DNA of 23,385 bases from a virus, in IMG/VR virus record IMGVR_UViG_3300042350_004090, positions 1 to 23,385 of that record; one strand, 5' to 3'. Positions 9,341 through 16,869 of this stretch are shown one piece after another. The notes under the pieces were generated by a model that did not search any database, had not been told where the DNA came from, and was given only the letters and a program-made list of their open reading frames with translations. Every line of letters begins with the position of its first letter. The stretch's first letter is position 1. The translations under genes were made by a program, and so were the position numbers.

Positions 9341-9348
9341 ATAAATAT
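9341..9348 (-). promoter_or_regulatory. Octamer ATATTTAT before giant repeat gene
   Basis: Coding-strand ATATTTAT preceded by T, 21 nt before the ATG at 9319 (only 9 nt before the alternative TTG at 9331, another reason to prefer the ATG). It sits in a 45-nt gap after the tape measure stop. An imperfect hairpin (AATG...CATT) surrounds it; no T-run follows. Confidence 0.55.
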
Positions 9349-9364
9349 AACCATTGATAGATTA

Positions 9365-12300
9365 TCATATGCGTCTTCCATAAGTGTTGTCTATTGCAAC
9401 ATTGTAAGATTTTCTTAAATCTATTGTTGATTGTATTTCTTCTACTGTTTTTTCTCCAATCTTTATTATAGTTGGTTGTGAAGTTATAGAAGATAATACG
9501 GCTATCAATTTATCTAATTTTTCAACAACTGCAGCATTTGAATCACCACGAGATGTGGATGCACTCTTTGTTGATGTTCCTGCTTCCATTTCTTTTTGAG
9601 CGGCAAGTGATTTGACTTTCTCCACACTTTCGGGACCAGCAGGTGTTGTTGCTCTGGATTGAACTACTCCTGGACCACTTGACATTTGAGGAGACGAGGA
9701 AATACCAAGAACACTTGCAATACCAGACATAGCACCACCAATAGTTGATGAAACTGATTTAGCAGGAGAAGTTGTATTACCAACAGTATTACCAATTATC
9801 GAAGAAAGTTTATCTAACCCAGCAGCGGATTGTTTTTCTATCATTATTCCTATTTTCGTATCAATGGATTTTAATACTGCCAACTCTGGAGTTTCTCCTG
9901 TTGATTTTTCATTACCAGCGGCAGATAATGCACTTCCAATTTGTTTTGTAGAAGATGCACTAGCAACTACTGAACCTTGTGGTAACGAAACAACCTCAGG
10001 TCCCTTTTCACCTACAAGAGTTGCACCACCTTTTGATATTGTTCCACCGGTTGCAGCTGCACCAATTTTTTTCTCACTACCTTCTTTTTTACCTTCTTCT
10101 TGTTTTTCTTTTGACATATCTTGAACAACTTGTTTGGATTGTCCTGCAGATTTATTTGCCTCTTGTTTTTCTTCACCACCCATTCCTAACAAATCCAAAG
10201 CCCACCCTGGAAGCATATCTTTTACTGCGTTCTTAATTTTACTACCGATTGATTCAAATAATCCAACAAATTTTTTGAAAATATCTTGAACGAGAGTTAC
10301 AGGTGCCATTAAAAAATCAAGAATTGCTTTTCCTATTGTTTCTAAACCACCTTTGAAATCACCAGTGAATATCTGAACTATACCACCAATCAATCCTTTC
10401 ACCAAATCAAATGGACGCATCAAATACTTTATTATTGATGCACCAATATCCCATATAAAACTACCAATGGTTTTGAATATGTCTTTTACAAAATCAAAAA
10501 ATACACCAACACTTTTTGTTAAATTTGTTCCAAATATAGAATCTATCACACTGCTTATTGCAGTTAAAATTATTTTTGGTAATCCGAGAAGTGTTCCAAA
10601 CAAAAATTCTCCAATAGCAGATCCAATATCTTTCATGCCACCAACAAAATCTCCTGTAAACATTTTTATTATTGCCTTTGCAACATCCCATAATAATGTG
10701 AACGGTTTTACCACAAATTCAAATATAGGTTGTGCTATATTTGAAAAAACATTCATAAAAGTATTTTGTATAGAGTCAAAAAATTTAGTAACACCTTCTG
10801 TCAGATTTGTTCCAAATATACCATCTATTATACCGGTTATCGTAGTCCAAACTAATTTTGGCAACCCGTATATTTCATTAAACAAAAATTTACCAATCGC
10901 TGATCCGATTTGTTTTAGTCCCCCAACAAAATCTCCTGTAAACATTTTGATTATACCCTGACCTATATCCCATAATGATTTGAAAGGCGTTATTATCAAA
11001 TCCATCAATACTGTACCTGCACCTGAAAACAATCCAGTGAATCCTTGAAACATTTTTTTAATAGAATCAAAAAATCCAGTAACACCTTCTGTCAGATTTG
11101 TTCCAAATATGCCATCTATTACACCAGTTATTGCCTCCAATATCATTTTTGGCATACCAAAGAAATACTTAAATATCCAAGTACCAACATCTTCTAGTGC
11201 TCCAGTAACATCACCCGTAAAAAGTTTTACGATAGCGCTTATTACCAGAGTAACCATTTCCAAAGGTTTAATTATTAAACCGGCTATCAATTTACCGATA
11301 GGAGCTATTATTTTTCCTAAAATTTCAAATCCCTTTCCTATTATTTCTGTGAAACCAGCAGTTTCTTTTGCACCTTTATTTGCTCCAAATAGGGGTTCAA
11401 ATGCCTTCTTTACTTGTTCATACAAACCTTGAAAGGTTTTGAATATACCTTGAAACGATTCCCAAAGTGGAGTGACTATTGCCTTCCATAACATTTTTGT
11501 TGGTGTTATCAAAAATTCTATTATACCCTTACCAATGTTAGAAACAACACTAAAAATTGTATCAAGAACACCACTTATAGTTTGAAAAATAGTTGCAATC
11601 CCACCCGCACCTTCTGCACCACTTCCAAATACTGAAAATATCTCTTTTAATGCATCAAATATAGGTCCCAACAAACTGAAAAACAATCTCATTGGAAATG
11701 TCATTACTTTATAGATTATACCACCAATGGCAAACAGTGATTCCATTATTGGTTTCAATATGTCCATTATTCCATCAAAAATACTAAAAAGTGATCCAGC
11801 AGCATCGCCACCTTCAAACATTGCATGAACCATATCAACTAGAGGTGTTATCAGTTTTTCTGCAGATTGTTGTATTTTTTTCATAACATCTGCTAATTTA
11901 TCCGCAAATGTTGCAGAATCTTTATCGGCTGCAAGTGCTTCCAATTTATCAGCAGCAGCCGCTTTGCCACTTTTTCTCATTTTTTCTGCTTCTTCTCTCA
12001 ATCCCTTCGCATTTTGTAAGTGTTTTTGTTCAAGCATTTCTGAACTCAATCCTACATCTTTTAACTCTTGTGCCTTTGATAACATTGATGTCATTTCTTC
12101 AACAGACATACCCATAGCATCCGCCATTGCTTTCTGTTGAATACGATTCATTTCAGTAAATTCTGATAATGATCCAGCTTCTTCTAACAATGTATCTTGT
12201 AATTTACCAATTTCACCACTTAAAGCATATTCTCTTGCCTTATCCAAGTTTAAGTTTTTACCAGTTAGAACTCTTGCTTCCATTTCTTTTGCAAGTGAAG

Positions 12301-14035
12301 ATTCTATGTCTAATAATCCATCACCGATTTCTTGAACTCTTCTCAAGTCTGTGCCCAATAATTTTGCCTTTTGTGATGCCTTAATAAGTGAATCGGTTCC
12401 ACCCTTGAAAGCAACCGCAACTTCTTTTGGAACAGATGCAAGTGTTTTCATTGCTGCCTTATCAGTCATAAGACCTTTTCCCATCTTAACAGTATCATTC
12501 GTTAATTGTCCGATTGATTTGCCTGTGATAGTAGATAACGTTCTCATATTATCAATTTCATCTGCACTCAAACCAAATTTCTCACCAAGTATTGCGGTGT
12601 CTTTTACAAGTCGTTTCATCTTTTCACTAGCTTCACCTGTTCCTTTTGATATAGAAGCAACATCCAAACCACCCATTGATTCACTAACTTGTGCCATAGA
12701 TTTTGCAAGTTCACCGGCATTCAATCCTGTTATCTTCATTTCAGAAGACATTTTCTTTGCAGTATCAAGTGTTTCTCTTGCTTCTTTTTTGTTTCCACCC
12801 AAAGACTTCTGAACTTCGGAAACTTCCTTATCTACACCAGCAAATGCTGCAATTATCAAACCAACAGCAGCAAGAATACCAAATATAACAACTTGTGGAC
12901 CGGCTAAAAGTGCCATACCAAATTGTTTTGCAGCCAATCCCATTGCCTTAAATCCAGCAACTCCACCTTGTTGAAATCCAGTGGTAACATTCATTAAACT
13001 GTTTCCAAGATTCTTTGTTATATTGTCTTTCATTTTATCAAAACCAAGTGTTTTTAATAAAACGCCACCCCCTGGAATCTTTTTAACAGCACCTTCTACC
13101 CCATCAAACATTCGATTCATTCCACTCTGATCGATTACATCTTTCATTTCTTTCTGTCTATCTAGTATTTCCTTTTGTTTTGCGGAATCCTTTTCATTTA
13201 GAATGTTTGCCTCTGTTTTAGCAGCAACTATTGCTTCCAATCCCTCTTTTTGTTTTGTGTAGAAATTAACAGCAGATTGATCACCCTTTGCTTTTGCACT
13301 CGCTATATCAAGTTCGATATTTGCAATACCAAGAAGTTCTCTATCCATTGATAATTTTTTGAAACTACCCTTTGCAGCTTCTTCTGAAGCAGTTGCCATG
13401 TCTTGTTGAACTTCTGACATGAGTGCACTAGTTTCAAAATTTCTTCTCATTAGTTTTATCAACTCTTGTTGATCTGCAACATTAGCGCTCTGTGCATCTT
13501 GTAGTAATTGTGATCTAGATTCTAATGTCTGATTGATATACTCATCAAGTTTTCTTTGAGAACCAGTTTGATTTATTGCATTCTTTGCAGATTCACTAAT
13601 TGATTCCCTATTTTTCTTAATGTCTATTTCATAACGGTTTATATCTTTTTGTATGGCAAGAATTGTATCCTGTTGAATTTTTATCTTTTCCGATTCTTTT
13701 CCAAGTTCTTCACTATTTTTGAGAATGTCTTTTGTCATATCAACAGTATCTTTTTGTAAATCAAATATACTTTGACTTATCTCCTGTCTCTTTTCGTCTG
13801 AATCGAATACTTTACCATTGATGTCTACTATCTCTTTGGATATTCCCCTTTTTTCTTTTTCTAAATCTAATAGTTTGAATTGAATGTTGGCGGCCTCTTT
13901 CAAATTGACAACATCTTCCGATGAAAGAGTTTTTAACTTTTCACGTAACGCTATCAATTCTTTTGTAATTTCTGCCTCAGCTTTTCGTAAATTACTAATA
14001 TCTTCGGCAGTTTTTTTATCTAACTCTTCGGCCAT
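9365..14035 (-). CDS. Tail tape measure protein
   Basis: A 1556-residue protein that sets tail length and is packed in the tube lumen until DNA ejection. Residues 1-300 are highly charged and predicted coiled coil. A strong hydrophobic, membrane-like segment lies at about 380-400 (IFGILAAVGLIIAAFAG). Residues 450-700 are helical and Ala/Lys/Glu-rich. Residues about 720-1260 are hydrophobic, with four repeats of about 94 residues. Residues about 1330-1355 carry the motif GGATLVGEKGPEVVSLPQGS, which recurs near the C-termini of many tape measure proteins. A polar C-terminal part follows. The start is ATG within GATATATGG; the ribosome site is weak. The gene follows a terminator-like hairpin containing the octamer. 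Size, composition, motif and position agree, so the call is firm. By the usual rule of about 1.5 angstrom per residue, the tail would be long, well over 150 nm (inference). Confidence 0.95.
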   Translation of the reverse strand: MAEELDKKTAEDISNLRKAEAEITKELIALREKLKTLSSEDVVNLKEAANIQFKLLDLEKEKRGISKEIVDINGKVFDSDEKRQEISQSIFDLQKDTVDMTKDILKNSEELGKESEKIKIQQDTILAIQKDINRYEIDIKKNRESISESAKNAINQTGSQRKLDEYINQTLESRSQLLQDAQSANVADQQELIKLMRRNFETSALMSEVQQDMATASEEAAKGSFKKLSMDRELLGIANIELDIASAKAKGDQSAVNFYTKQKEGLEAIVAAKTEANILNEKDSAKQKEILDRQKEMKDVIDQSGMNRMFDGVEGAVKKIPGGGVLLKTLGFDKMKDNITKNLGNSLMNVTTGFQQGGVAGFKAMGLAAKQFGMALLAGPQVVIFGILAAVGLIIAAFAGVDKEVSEVQKSLGGNKKEARETLDTAKKMSSEMKITGLNAGELAKSMAQVSESMGGLDVASISKGTGEASEKMKRLVKDTAILGEKFGLSADEIDNMRTLSTITGKSIGQLTNDTVKMGKGLMTDKAAMKTLASVPKEVAVAFKGGTDSLIKASQKAKLLGTDLRRVQEIGDGLLDIESSLAKEMEARVLTGKNLNLDKAREYALSGEIGKLQDTLLEEAGSLSEFTEMNRIQQKAMADAMGMSVEEMTSMLSKAQELKDVGLSSEMLEQKHLQNAKGLREEAEKMRKSGKAAAADKLEALAADKDSATFADKLADVMKKIQQSAEKLITPLVDMVHAMFEGGDAAGSLFSIFDGIMDILKPIMESLFAIGGIIYKVMTFPMRLFFSLLGPIFDALKEIFSVFGSGAEGAGGIATIFQTISGVLDTIFSVVSNIGKGIIEFLITPTKMLWKAIVTPLWESFQGIFKTFQGLYEQVKKAFEPLFGANKGAKETAGFTEIIGKGFEILGKIIAPIGKLIAGLIIKPLEMVTLVISAIVKLFTGDVTGALEDVGTWIFKYFFGMPKMILEAITGVIDGIFGTNLTEGVTGFFDSIKKMFQGFTGLFSGAGTVLMDLIITPFKSLWDIGQGIIKMFTGDFVGGLKQIGSAIGKFLFNEIYGLPKLVWTTITGIIDGIFGTNLTEGVTKFFDSIQNTFMNVFSNIAQPIFEFVVKPFTLLWDVAKAIIKMFTGDFVGGMKDIGSAIGEFLFGTLLGLPKIILTAISSVIDSIFGTNLTKSVGVFFDFVKDIFKTIGSFIWDIGASIIKYLMRPFDLVKGLIGGIVQIFTGDFKGGLETIGKAILDFLMAPVTLVQDIFKKFVGLFESIGSKIKNAVKDMLPGWALDLLGMGGEEKQEANKSAGQSKQVVQDMSKEKQEEGKKEGSEKKIGAAATGGTISKGGATLVGEKGPEVVSLPQGSVVASASSTKQIGSALSAAGNEKSTGETPELAVLKSIDTKIGIMIEKQSAAGLDKLSSIIGNTVGNTTSPAKSVSSTIGGAMSGIASVLGISSSPQMSSGPGVVQSRATTPAGPESVEKVKSLAAQKEMEAGTSTKSASTSRGDSNAAVVEKLDKLIAVLSSITSQPTIIKIGEKTVEEIQSTIDLRKSYNVAIDNTYGRRI
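10258..11290 (-). repeat. Four hydrophobic tape-measure repeats of about 94 residues
   Basis: Each copy carries a PFxxLWD-type start, IIKMFTGDFVGGL, an IGSAIGxFLF helix, GLPKxxxTxI and, in three copies, IDxIFGTNLTxxV. The TGD motifs lie near 11215, 10935, 10653 and 10362, giving spacings of 279, 282 and 291 nt. All spacings are multiples of three. Confidence 0.85.
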
Positions 14036-14046
14036 ATATCTACATT

Positions 14047-14088
14047 AAAAATAAAAAAATAGTTCGTATACATAAATATACGAACTAT
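14047..14088 (-). terminator. Intrinsic terminator with octamer in its loop, before tape measure gene
   Basis: A perfect 12-bp inverted repeat (ATAGTTCGTATA and TATACGAACTAT, 14059-14070 and 14077-14088) with a 6-nt loop, followed on the coding strand by TTTTTTATTTTT. It lies just after the stop of the shifted gp26-like frame and 11 nt before the tape measure ATG. The octamer spans the left arm end and the loop. Confidence 0.8.
14072..14079 (-). promoter_or_regulatory. Octamer ATATTTAT before tape measure gene
   Basis: Coding-strand ATATTTAT preceded by T, 36 nt before the ATG, within the apex of the 12-bp terminator hairpin. A transcript starting a few bases downstream would lack the left arm and so could escape termination. 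Confidence 0.6.
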
Positions 14089-14090
14089 GA

Positions 14091-14318
14091 TTATTTTGGA
14101 TTAAAAAATGGTCTATTGATTGTATTCGTGTTAGACCTATTTTCTTGTTGTGACATTGAATTTGTTTTTTCGTTAAATTTTATTATCTCTTTCAGATAGA
14201 ATCTCCGGAGATGTATTGGCAAAGAATATACTTCATCCCATGTAAAACCACCTTGACCATGATAACATAAGTTAAAAATTTCTTCATGTAAATTTAACTT
14301 ATACTCAATTCCCAGGCC
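14091..14318 (-). CDS. Start-less overlapping frame, probably the frameshifted extension of the gp26-like protein
   Basis: This frame gives 75 residues after the run of seven T at 14319-14325: GLGIEYKLNLHEEIFNL, then CYHGQGGFTWDEVYSLPIHL, then RRFYLKEII and a polar tail to TAA at 14091. The core (LHEEIF, G-G-FTWDEVY, MP/LP-hLRRFY) looks like a genuine folded domain and reminds me of small proteins or extensions next to gp26-family genes in T4-like phages. No ATG, GTG or TTG stands before the conserved part; the first TTG is inside it and the only ATG is near the end. The frame is +1 to the gp26-like gene and overlaps its last four codons, directly upstream of the tape measure gene, as in G/GT-type chaperone pairs. 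The shifted product would be about 359 residues. Alternatives are a rare ATT or CTG start, or a homopolymer sequencing error. Coding is well supported; the mechanism is inferred. Confidence 0.75.
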   Translation of the reverse strand, partial: GLGIEYKLNLHEEIFNLCYHGQGGFTWDEVYSLPIHLRRFYLKEIIKFNEKTNSMSQQENRSNTNTINRPFFNPK

Positions 14319-15171
14319 AAAAAAACGATACCCCCATGGGTATTTCCAACTCCTTTACCTCACCGGTAGCATCTGAAATAAATGTGTATGTCATATCCAA
14401 ATCAGGAGACATTGACTTAATATATTGTCTTAATGCTCTCGAATCTGCAGCAAATAATTCATTATCAACAAAATTATTTATAGCAGCACGACCGCTTTCA
14501 CCATCAACTGCAATAATAATATGTTTGAGTCTTGTTGTTAGTTCTTTGTCAATTCCAGTTCTAACCAATGTTTTATTCATAGATTTTATTTCAGATTGAA
14601 TTTCTTTTTCAGTTCTATGCGTCATAAGACGAAATGTTACGACTCTTTTTGAATTTGGAAGTTCAAAATCAAATTCATTTTTGCCGTTCTCAAATAAGCT
14701 ATAATCGACCTCCTTGTGCTCAATTTGAGTTAAATCTATTGTTACTTTTTGTTTTGTTCCAGTAGAAAAAGGATCTTCTATTTCAACCTCATAATCTTTT
14801 CCATAACCTAAAATTCTGGCAGCAACCATAATTGCATTTTTATCACCAACATACAAATCGTTATAGTCTATTGGTGTAACAATCAAAGACTCAAACAATT
14901 TATCCAATACAACACCTTGTTTAATTAAATTTTGTGATGTCAAAATATCTTCTTCTTTCGCAGTCATATATTTCATTTCAATAACACCACTGCTCAGAGC
15001 ACTGCTTTCGTGATATATCAACCCTCTTGATGGCAATGGAACTATCTCTGTTGGAAATTTAGACTTTTTAACTTCTGTTTGTTTGTGTTCCGATAATAAT
15101 TGGGCTTTTATATCTGCATCAGAAACGGTTTCTTCGTTTTGCAAATCATAGCCGGTTGGAATTTTTGTCAT
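14305..15171 (-). CDS. T4 gp26-family baseplate/tail assembly protein
   Basis: A 288-residue protein of the T4 baseplate (gp26-like) family. Residues 40-60 hold PTEIVPLPSRGLIYHESSAL, followed by GVIEMKYMTAKEEDILTSQN, the usual family opening. It ends IPMGVSFFWPGN, and the FFWP ending is typical as far as I recall. In T4, gp26 is a small baseplate hub assembly factor. Here the gene is immediately upstream of the tape measure and its end overlaps a second frame in a +1 register, so a role like the tail-assembly chaperone gpG is plausible. The start is ATG after a weak TAGGAT site. The octamer lies 43 nt upstream, directly after the stop of the dehydratase gene. There is no signal peptide or membrane segment. 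The family is confident; the exact role is not. Confidence 0.85.
   Translation of the reverse strand: MTKIPTGYDLQNEETVSDADIKAQLLSEHKQTEVKKSKFPTEIVPLPSRGLIYHESSALSSGVIEMKYMTAKEEDILTSQNLIKQGVVLDKLFESLIVTPIDYNDLYVGDKNAIMVAARILGYGKDYEVEIEDPFSTGTKQKVTIDLTQIEHKEVDYSLFENGKNEFDFELPNSKRVVTFRLMTHRTEKEIQSEIKSMNKTLVRTGIDKELTTRLKHIIIAVDGESGRAAINNFVDNELFAADSRALRQYIKSMSPDLDMTYTFISDATGEVKELEIPMGVSFFWPGN
14319..14325 (-). other. Candidate frameshift site: seven T in a row
   Basis: Zero-frame codons are TCG TTT TTT TGG CCT. Phe-tRNA on the second TTT can move forward by one and still pair perfectly with TTT, giving TTT GGC CTG and entry into the overlapping frame. A single-tRNA -2 slip would reach the same frame with one extra Phe. 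The zero frame stops 15 nt further on (TGA at 14305-14307). Confidence 0.6.
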
Positions 15172-15190
15172 AACATAATCCTATAACATT

Positions 15191-15224
15191 AAAAAATAAA
15201 ACATTTTCGTACATATAAATATGT
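15191..15224 (-). terminator. Possible weak terminator after the dehydratase gene
   Basis: On the coding strand, ACATATTT can pair with GAAAATGT with one A-A mismatch, followed by TTTATTTTTT. An alternative 6-bp hairpin (TACATA, loop TTTA, TATGTA) uses the same left part. The octamer is in the left arm. The stem is AT-rich and weak. Confidence 0.3.
15215..15222 (-). promoter_or_regulatory. Octamer ATATTTAT before gp26-like gene
   Basis: Coding-strand ATATTTAT preceded by C, 43 nt before the ATG, starting 3 nt after the stop codon of the dehydratase gene. It is centred in a short palindrome. Confidence 0.6.
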
Positions 15225-15225
15225 A

Positions 15226-16194
15226 TCAGTTTGAAATATACCAATCAATAGTTGATTTTAGTCCGTCTTCAAACTTTATCAGGGGTTTCCATCCTAATTC
15301 TTCTTTCGCCTTTGATGAATCTATTGCATATCTTCTATCATGTCCTAATCTGTCTTTTACATAGTTTATTGTAGAATTTTTTACATCCATGAGAGAAATT
15401 ATTTTTCTTACTAATTTGCCGTTAGACCATTCATTATCTGATCCAACATTGTAAACTTCACCATTTCTACCTTTTTCATATGCAAGCCAAACAGCTCTAC
15501 AATGATCATTTACATGAATCCAATCTCGCACATTGAGTCCATCGCCATATATTGGTAATTTTTCACCATTCATTGCTTTGGTTATTATCAACGGTATCAA
15601 TTTTTCCGTATGTTGTCTTGGACCATAATTGTTTGAACAACGGGTTATTACAGCAGGAACACCATAAGTGTGATAGTATGAACGAACAAAACAATCAGCA
15701 GAAGCTTTTGCTGCTGAGTATGGTGAATTTGGTTGTAATTGCGTAATCTCTGTGAATTTATCATTGGAATCTAATTCGAGACTACCATATACTTCATCCG
15801 TAGATACTTGTAAAAACCGTTTTAAGTTTAATTCTTTTGCAACATTCAATAGTGAAACAGTTCCGATAACATTAGTATCTAAAAAAGGTTTACTGTTATT
15901 TATTGAATTATCAACATGAGATTCTGCAGCAAAATTTATTATACCCTCTACATTGTAAACTTTACAAATAGATTTTACAATATATGTATCACGAATATCT
16001 TCTTGAACAAATATATGTCTGTCATCTTGTTCAATAAACTTTTCAACATTTTTTTTATTACCAGCATAGGTAAGCAAATCTAAATTCACTATTCTAATAT
16101 CAGAATCAAAATCATCTAACATCATGTGAATAAAATTACTACCGATAAAACCACAACCCCCGGTAACGAGGATTGTTCTTTTTTGATGTGACAT
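15226..16194 (-). CDS. rmlB: dTDP-glucose 4,6-dehydratase
   Basis: A 322-residue short-chain dehydrogenase/reductase of full family length. It converts dTDP-glucose to dTDP-4-keto-6-deoxyglucose, the precursor of rhamnose and other deoxysugars, in the cytoplasm with tightly bound NAD. Visible features: the nucleotide-binding TGGCGFIG at residues 11-18, FAAESHVDNS at 88-97, the catalytic TDE triad at 132-134 in STDEVYG, the YxxxK pair at Tyr159 and Lys163, NNYGPRQHTEKLIP at 188-201, RDWIHV at 223-228 and the substrate-binding LGHDRRYAID at 283-292. All catalytic residues are present, so it should be active. It is odd in a tail gene block, with no other sugar gene in view; likely acquired from a bacterium and used to modify host surface sugar, phage DNA or virion. 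The start is ATG with a weak ribosome site. A terminator-like hairpin ends 3 nt before the ATG. A related epimerase/dehydratase specificity is possible but less likely. Confidence 0.93.
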   Translation of the reverse strand: MSHQKRTILVTGGCGFIGSNFIHMMLDDFDSDIRIVNLDLLTYAGNKKNVEKFIEQDDRHIFVQEDIRDTYIVKSICKVYNVEGIINFAAESHVDNSINNSKPFLDTNVIGTVSLLNVAKELNLKRFLQVSTDEVYGSLELDSNDKFTEITQLQPNSPYSAAKASADCFVRSYYHTYGVPAVITRCSNNYGPRQHTEKLIPLIITKAMNGEKLPIYGDGLNVRDWIHVNDHCRAVWLAYEKGRNGEVYNVGSDNEWSNGKLVRKIISLMDVKNSTINYVKDRLGHDRRYAIDSSKAKEELGWKPLIKFEDGLKSTIDWYISN

Positions 16195-16197
16195 AAC

Positions 16198-16245
16198 AAA
16201 AATAAAACCCTACATTCATTAACATTTCTGCTAATAAATATAGGG
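16198..16245 (-). terminator. Terminator with octamer in its left arm, between tube and rmlB
   Basis: Coding-strand CCCTATATTTATTA (16232-16245) pairs with TAATGAATGTAGGG (16208-16221) over 14 positions, two of them G-U pairs that exist only in the minus-strand RNA. The stem can extend by two more pairs into the loop. TTTTATTTTT follows at 16198-16207, ending 3 nt before the rmlB start codon. Confidence 0.75.
16234..16241 (-). promoter_or_regulatory. Octamer ATATTTAT before rmlB
   Basis: Coding-strand ATATTTAT preceded by T, 39 nt before the ATG, wholly inside the left arm of the terminator hairpin. Confidence 0.6.
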
Positions 16246-16289
16246 ATTTTTTTCAAAAATTGAAAATTACTATAAATTTCCAATAAAAA

Positions 16290-16778
16290 TTAGTATTGAA
16301 GGATAGCATAATCATATGCGAGTGTAAGAGAAATCTCTACAAACGCATCGTTTGCCCAATCCATATCACCGAATGTTGTTGCAGTGATGAATGCTCCTTT
16401 TAGTGTCCATTCTTCAACTTTATCACCAACAGGACCAAGAACATGCAATGTTATATCTTTCTTGTAGAAGTCAGAATAACCGTCACGACCAGTTACAGAT
16501 TCGTGTGAAAGACGGACCCATTCCATAACTGCCTGAGCAGCAGAAGGAACGATTGGATCATAGAGTTTAATTGAAACATCTTGCCATTCACCTTTACCTT
16601 TAACTTTACGTTTGATGTTAATGTGGTCTAATGTAATCGGGTTAAAGCTGATATTTGGACGACCTGCACCTTTTACCAAATATGCGGGAACGCCTTCAAT
16701 ATACATAATAAATCGGTTTTGTAATTTCGGCTCAAACGGGGTAAAAAATACTTCCGTGGGATCAAGTAATTCAGCCAT
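16290..16778 (-). CDS. Tail tube protein, gp19-like
   Basis: A 162-residue protein, almost exactly the length of T4 gp19 (163). It polymerises into the inner tube of the contractile tail around the tape measure. Family features include the N-terminal LDPTEVFFTPFEPKLQNRFI, GRPNISF, the positively charged loop near residues 55-62 (INIKRKVKGKGEW) and the C-terminal WTLKGAFITATTFGDMDW followed by an ISLTLAYDYAIL strand. The ATG is preceded by a good ribosome site (GGAGAT). The gene has its own octamer 31 nt upstream and is separated from the sheath gene by a strong terminator, so tube and sheath output can be set separately. The call is firm. Confidence 0.96.
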   Translation of the reverse strand: MAELLDPTEVFFTPFEPKLQNRFIMYIEGVPAYLVKGAGRPNISFNPITLDHINIKRKVKGKGEWQDVSIKLYDPIVPSAAQAVMEWVRLSHESVTGRDGYSDFYKKDITLHVLGPVGDKVEEWTLKGAFITATTFGDMDWANDAFVEISLTLAYDYAILQY

Positions 16779-16809
16779 TTATATCTCCAAATTAAAATTA
16801 TTCTTTTAC

Positions 16810-16817
16810 ATAAATAT
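16810..16817 (-). promoter_or_regulatory. Octamer ATATTTAT before tail tube gene
   Basis: Coding-strand ATATTTAT preceded by T, 31 nt before the ATG and 9 nt after the end of the sheath terminator's T-run. Here the octamer is clearly downstream of and separate from the terminator, which favours a promoter role. Confidence 0.65.
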
Positions 16818-16826
16818 AAAACTTTG

Positions 16827-16859
16827 AAAAAATCATGGGGAGAGTATTTCATCTCCCCA
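16827..16859 (-). terminator. Strong intrinsic terminator after sheath gene
   Basis: A perfect 8-bp GC-rich stem (TGGGGAGA and TCTCCCCA, 16852-16859 and 16836-16843) with an 8-nt loop, followed on the coding strand by TGATTTTTT. It starts 10 nt after the sheath stop codon and is the most canonical terminator in the window. Confidence 0.92.
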
Positions 16860-16869
16860 ATTAAATCAA

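Noticed and set aside
14059-14088. The perfect 12-bp palindrome as an attachment or origin site
   Set aside because: It is followed by a T-run in the direction of transcription and lies between two genes, which is explained by a terminator; no integrase or replication gene is near.
15215-15222. T4-type late promoters (TATAAATA) firing on the plus strand
   Set aside because: The plus-strand reading would give only antisense RNA at every site; no plus-strand genes exist, so a role for the minus-strand genes is more likely.
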